This document shows positions 60,111 to 64,000 of a DNA stretch of 64,000 nt, one piece after another (within the stretch, counting starts at the first letter, position 1; every line of letters starts with the position of its first letter). The translations under genes and the position numbers were made by a program. The DNA is taken from positions 1 through 64,000 of the forward strand of contig NZ_BAZF01000019.1 of the NCBI RefSeq assembly GCF_000813145.1. The letters are read 5' to 3'. The notes under the pieces were generated by a model that saw only the letters and a list, made by a program, of their open reading frames with translations, was not told where the DNA came from and ran no database searches. This DNA comes from Geobacter sp. OR-1. Its GTDB lineage: Bacteria > Desulfobacterota > Desulfuromonadia > Geobacterales > DSM-12255.

Positions 60111-61029
60111 GAGCGGCCAAGCCGTGATGATCGAGGATGGATTTTGCACGGCTGAGCGGATCGTGATCCCCGTCAAGCCAGTGAATGACCGCGCCGTTTC
60201 GCTCCATCCGGCGGAACCAGGTCTCCTGGCGCTTGGCAAAATCGTGAATGGCGCTGTTCAGCTTCTGGAACATGTCGTTCCGATTGGTTTCGCCGCGCAG
60301 GTAACCGGCGATGTAACGGTATTCCAGGCCGAAATAATCGAGCCGCTCCCAGGAAATCCCCGCGTCATGAAGCCGCGCCACCTCGTCGATCATGCCGCTC
60401 TGCAGCCGCTCCTTGAGACGGGCAGTGATCCGTTGCCTCAGGATCGTACGTTCCCAGCGGATGCCGAATATCAGCGGTTTGATCTCCGGCAGCGGTTCCG
60501 GTTCGCACCGCTGTTCATGCTCGGCAATCTCGATTGCGCGCACAACCCGCTCCCGATCCAGAAGATCGGTGGTATTGTGCAGCCGGGTCGCAATCTTCTG
60601 CAATCTCTCCTTGAGGTCAGCCACGGCAAGCTGGGCCAATTCCGCGCGCAGAGCATTGTTTACCGGTGCTTCCACGAGCCGGTGCCCTCTAAGGAGCGAT
60701 TCCAGATACAGACCGGTGCCGCCGACGAGCAGCGGCAGCCGGCCACGACGAAGGATATCCTCCCAGGCACGAATGGCTTCACGTTGAAAATGAAACAGGC
60801 TGAACTCCTCACCGGGATCGCAAATATCGATGAGATGGTACGGCACCCTGCCGTACTCGGAAAGATCCTTGCCGGTGCCGATATCCATGCCGCGGTAGAC
60901 CTGCCTGGAGTCGGCAGAGATGATCTCGCCTCCGGTCACCCCGGCAATACCGACGCCAAGACGGGTCTTTCCGGAGGCAGTCGGACCGAGGACGACAATT
61001 AGGTTTATCAGGGTACTGTCACTTGTCAC
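60100..61029 (-). CDS. miaA: tRNA dimethylallyltransferase (309 aa)
   Basis: Adds dimethylallyl to A37 of tRNAs reading UNN codons. It has the P-loop GPTASGKTRL, ISADSRQVYRGMDIGTGK, the DMAPP/tRNA region VGGTGLYLESLLRG and FAKRQETWFRR. GTG 61029 follows AAGGTGG. Its stop overlaps the glycosyltransferase start. Confidence 0.95.
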   Translation of the reverse strand: MTSDSTLINLIVVLGPTASGKTRLGVGIAGVTGGEIISADSRQVYRGMDIGTGKDLSEYGRVPYHLIDICDPGEEFSLFHFQREAIRAWEDILRRGRLPLLVGGTGLYLESLLRGHRLVEAPVNNALRAELAQLAVADLKERLQKIATRLHNTTDLLDRERVVRAIEIAEHEQRCEPEPLPEIKPLIFGIRWERTILRQRITARLKERLQSGMIDEVARLHDAGISWERLDYFGLEYRYIAGYLRGETNRNDMFQKLNSAIHDFAKRQETWFRRMERNGAVIHWLDGDHDPLSRAKSILDHHGLAAHAC

Positions 61030-61057
61030 GAGGATTCCACCTTGGGGAAATCACAAG

Positions 61058-61084
61058 AAAAGCCGCCCCAATGGAGCGACTTTT
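61058..61084 (-). terminator. Intrinsic terminator, usable on both strands
   Basis: AAAAGCCGCCCC-AATG-GAGCGACTTTT forms a stem with G-T pairs and A/T tails. It lies just past the stop of the minus-strand gene at 61112. Confidence 0.65.
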
Positions 61085-61111
61085 CCGCATTTGCGGTATT
61101 AAGTATTTCGG

Positions 61112-61471
61112 TCAGCAAATCGGGTTGCCGCGGGTTTCAGTATCGTAGATATTGAGCAGCATCTCCGGTGTCAGGATACACTCCTTGGTCTGCTCGCCCG
61201 TTTTCCCCTCGTGAACCCATTTGAGCGCATCGCCGCTCTCCCGGTGGGTAACGGTAAGGCGGTTTCCGGTAATCCGTTTTACTTCGTTCAACATCTGATC
61301 CATGGTGAGCAGTTCGATTCCGCCGATCTCCTCGTTCGGAGACAGATTTTCCAGAAACCGGTCCAGAAGATCGTAATCGACGAAATCGTTCTCTTTCCGC
61401 CACCACCGGACGAACCGATGTTCGCTCGTCACGCTGTCGGTCACTACTGATCTTACGTCAAGCCCTTTCAT
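61112..61471 (-). CDS. Hypothetical protein (119 aa)
   Basis: I do not recognise it. ATG 61471 follows AAAGGAG. The product is soluble and charged (EHRFVRWWRKENDFVDYDLLDRF, then ECILTPEMLLNIYDTETRG), with no signal peptide. It has its own terminator and no close partner. Confidence 0.55.
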   Translation of the reverse strand: MKGLDVRSVVTDSVTSEHRFVRWWRKENDFVDYDLLDRFLENLSPNEEIGGIELLTMDQMLNEVKRITGNRLTVTHRESGDALKWVHEGKTGEQTKECILTPEMLLNIYDTETRGNPIC

Positions 61472-61644
61472 GGCGTACTCCTTTCCGGCCAAAGCACACG
61501 TCTCTGACCCTCCATACAATTCCTTTCTTCCTGTTTACAGTATACTCCAATTCACTGCCAGAGGGCCACTCTCCTTTGCAGGGCCAGGGCTTTTAAGCAA
61601 TTGTCTGAAATACCCCACTCTGAAATCGTCTGCAACAATTGGTC

Positions 61645-61685
61645 AAAAAAAAGACCCCGCAACCCCATAAATGGGAGGCGAGGCC
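61645..61685 (-). terminator. Intrinsic terminator of the peroxidase gene
   Basis: On the minus strand GGCCTCGC...GCGGGGTC forms a stem with wobble pairs, followed by eight T. It lies ~45 nt past the stop at 61731. The rest of 61472-61730 shows nothing else. Confidence 0.75.
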
Positions 61686-61730
61686 TTGAAATAAGGGCCG
61701 GCTGGACTTCCCGGCCCTCTTCCAGGCTGA

Positions 61731-62771
61731 CTATTTCAGTAACGGTTTCGGCGTACTATCCGAATTGGGCGGCAAGATCGGGTACACGACGTGCGGCTGT
61801 TTCCCGTTCAGGGTCTTCAGAAATGCCACGATCTTTGCGTCTTCATCGGCATTCAGGGTGATTCCGAGCTGCGAGGAACCCATGATTTTGACCGCATCGG
61901 TCAATGTCCACACCTTGCCGGAGTGGAAATACGGGGGCGTCAGCTCGATGTTGCGCAGTGACGGCGATTTGAAGACATATTTATCCGCTGCCGTATTGGT
62001 GACCTTAAAGCGCCCGAAGTCTTCGGTCGGCCTGGTATTGGCATCAGGGCTCTCTTTGACGCCAAAGGGGAAGTACCCGGCGCCGCCGATATTGACCCCG
62101 TTGTGGCAGGTCGAGCATCCCTTGGCCATAAACAGTTTCAAACCTTCATGCTCTTTGCTGGAAAGCGCTTTGCGGTCGCCCTTTAAATAACGGTCAAAAC
62201 GGGAATCCGGGGTTATCAGCGTAGCCTCGAACACCTCTATGGCCCGGGCCATGTTGTCAAAGGTTATCGGATCCTTTTCGCCGGGGAACGCTTTATTGAA
62301 TTGCGGCAGATATCCCGGTACACTCTTGAGGGTCTCCACAACACGTTCCGGCTTGTTGTTCATCTCCACCGACGCCTGCACCGGCCCTTTGGCCTGGGCC
62401 TCAAGGTCTTTTGCCCGGCCGTCCCAGAACTGGGCGATATTGAACACGGCATTCAAGACCGTCGGTGCGTTACGCGGACCTTTCTGCCAGCCGTGACCGG
62501 TTGATGTCTCTTGGATATCCACCCCGCCCAGGCCGACGTTATGGCAGGTATTACAGCTTATCAGGCTTGATGACGACAGCCGCGGGTCAAAAAAGAGCAT
62601 TTTGCCCAGCTCAATTTTGGCTGGGGTTGCAGCGTTATTTTTCAGGACCGGCGGCTTTTCCGGCACCGGCTTGAATACAGCCCTGGCCTGGCTCATTGTG
62701 TCGTCCTTTCCCCAGGCAACGCCTCCTGCCAGAAGCAATACCATTACACCACTCGTGATTTGCCAATTCAT
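61731..62771 (-). CDS. macA: Diheme cytochrome c peroxidase, MacA/CcpA type (346 aa)
   Basis: A periplasmic diheme peroxidase that reduces H2O2 and, in Geobacter, also takes part in electron transfer to metals. It has a signal peptide (SGVMVLLLAGGVAWG), heme motifs CNTCH (high-spin domain) and CSTCH (low-spin domain), and family blocks RNAPTVLNAVFNIAQFWDGRA and KSPSLRNIELTPPYFHSG. ATG 62771 follows AGGAGG; the longer frame is not supported. Length equals that of the Geobacter MacA group. Confidence 0.88.
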   Translation of the reverse strand: MNWQITSGVMVLLLAGGVAWGKDDTMSQARAVFKPVPEKPPVLKNNAATPAKIELGKMLFFDPRLSSSSLISCNTCHNVGLGGVDIQETSTGHGWQKGPRNAPTVLNAVFNIAQFWDGRAKDLEAQAKGPVQASVEMNNKPERVVETLKSVPGYLPQFNKAFPGEKDPITFDNMARAIEVFEATLITPDSRFDRYLKGDRKALSSKEHEGLKLFMAKGCSTCHNGVNIGGAGYFPFGVKESPDANTRPTEDFGRFKVTNTAADKYVFKSPSLRNIELTPPYFHSGKVWTLTDAVKIMGSSQLGITLNADEDAKIVAFLKTLNGKQPHVVYPILPPNSDSTPKPLLK

Positions 62772-62919
62772 TGTTTCCTCCTTTTTCCTGTTTGTACTGA
62801 TCCGGGAACCTGGATCAGCGGATAAACCTGACATTCCGCACGAGAGCCGCATTCGCTTAGCGCGATTAATGACCGCCGTTTTCAGGTTGAATCTCTATGG
62901 GATTCCTGTTTAGGGGATG

Positions 62920-63267
62920 TTACCGGACTATTTTGGGTGGTGAAATAATTGGAAGGATAATCAGCGGGAGATACTGCTCGGGTTCAGCAGACAGAAGCAT
63001 CCTTATTCCCTGGTCCGTGGCAGGCGATGATGCGGATGCGGGAATTGGATATTCCGGGCTCCATTCATCATTTGACTCGACTCGTTCAGAGCCGGTATCT
63101 TCACATTCAAGGCACATAACTCCTGAACCGGTGAAAACCTTGCCATTACCGGAATCTGCAACTGCTTGCAAGAGATGCGCTACAGGATCCAGCCCAAAAG
63201 AAATCAGCAGCAGGAGAAATATCAGATGCAGGAAAAGATTAGTGATTGATCGATAATGCATTGCCAT
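62920..63267 (-). CDS. Hypothetical exported protein with a CxxC (115 aa)
   Basis: An N-terminal hydrophobic stretch (LFLHLIFLLLLISFG) may be a signal peptide. The mature part has VMCLECEDTGSE and a Pro/Ser-rich acidic region, then a hydrophobic end (YLPLIILPIISPP). The start codon lacks a strong ribosome site. It may be a real small exported gene; confidence is low. Confidence 0.35.
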   Translation of the reverse strand: MAMHYRSITNLFLHLIFLLLLISFGLDPVAHLLQAVADSGNGKVFTGSGVMCLECEDTGSERVESNDEWSPEYPIPASASSPATDQGIRMLLSAEPEQYLPLIILPIISPPKIVR

Positions 63268-63422
63268 AATGACCCCAGTCAGTCAACAAGACCAACCTGA
63301 TCCTTTTTATCACATACACCCATGGTGTCAATAATATTTTACCAAATATCCTGGTTGTTGCTGATCTGCCTTTAAATGAGGCGTGCTACAGCCCTCCTGA
63401 TAGTACGAAATGAACCTTGAAA

Positions 63423-64000
63423 CTAGCCATGTAACGATTCGTAGATGGCATCGAATATCCGCTCGATGCGGAAAAAGGTCTCAAGAACTGCAGGATCGAA
63501 ATGGCTGCGTGGCTTGATCCGTTCATCCCCTTCATGGAAGATCCGCATGGTCTCGGCGTGCGTGTAGCCGGGTTTATAGCTTCTATTGGAGCGCAAGGCA
63601 TCATACACGTCTGCCAGCTTTACGATCCGGCCGGGAAGCGGAATCGATTCACCCTTCAAGCCTGAGGGATAACCGCTGCCGTCCCAGTTTTCGTGGTGGG
63701 CTATGGCAATCTCACGCGCTACCTGAAGACGCTGGGAGTCACCGAGGATCTGCTCGCCAAAGGCAGGGTGCTGACGGATCAGTTCCATCTCGTCATGATC
63801 GAGCGGACCTTTTTTCAAAAGGATTGCCGATGGAATTTTTATCTTCCCGACATCATGCATCTGAGCTGAATAGGAAATTGTATCGACCAACTGGTCAGGA
63901 ACGCCCATATTGGCGGCCAAGGCGCCGGCATAACGGTTGACCCGCTTGATATGGTTGCCGGTATCCTCCTCCGCCGCTTCACAGGCGCGGGCCAGCGCCT
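63423..64000 (-). CDS. HD-GYP domain c-di-GMP phosphodiesterase, C-terminal part (5' end outside window)
   Basis: The frame is open to the right edge, so the gene continues beyond it and any sensor domain is not seen. The HD-GYP core is complete: ETGNHIKRVNRYA-like start (D in our read), HDVGKIKIP, IAHHENWDGSGYPSGLKGESIP and LPGRIVKLADVYDALRSNRSYKP. It should hydrolyse c-di-GMP or cGAMP. The 63268-63422 gap before the hypothetical gene shows nothing I recognise. Confidence 0.9.
   Translation of the reverse strand, partial: ALARACEAAEEDTGNHIKRVNRYAGALAANMGVPDQLVDTISYSAQMHDVGKIKIPSAILLKKGPLDHDEMELIRQHPAFGEQILGDSQRLQVAREIAIAHHENWDGSGYPSGLKGESIPLPGRIVKLADVYDALRSNRSYKPGYTHAETMRIFHEGDERIKPRSHFDPAVLETFFRIERIFDAIYESLHG

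Overview
The window reads as a chromosomal segment of a Geobacter-like deltaproteobacterium (Desulfuromonadales/Geobacterales). The evidence is a polyunsaturated fatty-acid synthase next to olefin genes, a cyclic-dinucleotide (GEMM) riboswitch of the Geobacter type, a multiheme-cytochrome/outer-membrane-porin pair, a MacA-like diheme peroxidase, a split glutamate synthase with its own ferredoxin subunit, and several c-di-GMP proteins. The DNA is GC-rich with good Shine-Dalgarno sites. I see no insertion sequence, prophage, CRISPR array or rRNA. One tRNA (Leu, anticodon GAG) is present.

Layout. 1-4.7 kb: 3' end of a PfaC-like synthase, then oleA and oleB. 4.7-8.0 kb: a block of signalling genes (PAS-SpoIIE phosphatase, a riboswitch-controlled two-TM protein, a hemerythrin-like protein). 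8.0-11.9 kb: an MFS transporter, oleC and oleD. 11.9-13.3 kb: two small toxin/antitoxin-type loci. 13.3-21 kb: housekeeping genes (lepB-lepA, yhbY, dgt, class II aldolase, rsmD, coaD, an aminotransferase). 21-22.3 kb: a DUF1858 protein and a PilZ protein. 22.3-27.9 kb: a five-gene glutamate synthase operon behind a candidate sigma-54 promoter, ending in a 129-nt imperfect inverted repeat. 27.9-38 kb: sppA, a phosphodiesterase, then a long minus-strand run containing a DmsE/MtrA-like cytochrome, an MtrB/PioB-like porin, an ABC substrate-binding protein, a response regulator, an MlaF-like ATPase, membrane and TPR proteins, and acuC. 38-42 kb: gap-pgk-tpiA-secG and tRNA-Leu. 42-50.6 kb: DUF3300/DUF2950 pair, methyltransferase, gluQ, ppnP, an M48 peptidase/YjgN pair and a polytopic membrane protein. 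50.6-64 kb: recG with an extra N-terminal AbrB-like domain, a diguanylate cyclase, a methyltransferase, a class A PBP, a MerA-like flavoprotein, a glycosyltransferase, miaA, a MacA-like peroxidase and the end of an HD-GYP protein.

How the genes fit together. PfaC with OleA-D would make long-chain polyunsaturated hydrocarbons: the synthase supplies acyl chains, OleA joins two head to head, OleD reduces, OleC forms a beta-lactone and OleB decarboxylates it. The glutamate synthase genes form one nitrogen-assimilation enzyme with separate amidotransferase, FMN, GXGXG, ferredoxin and flavoprotein subunits. The porin and cytochrome would carry electrons across the outer membrane. Lower glycolysis is one operon from a promoter that overlaps a palindrome.

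Quality note. Four genes (oleB, oleC, the M48 peptidase and a small membrane protein) are each broken by one base at a homopolymer of eight or nine. Homopolymer miscounting in the assembly is the simplest explanation, but oleB and oleC break at an identical 13-base sequence, which deserves a check. All calls come from reading the sequence by eye; no database search was run.
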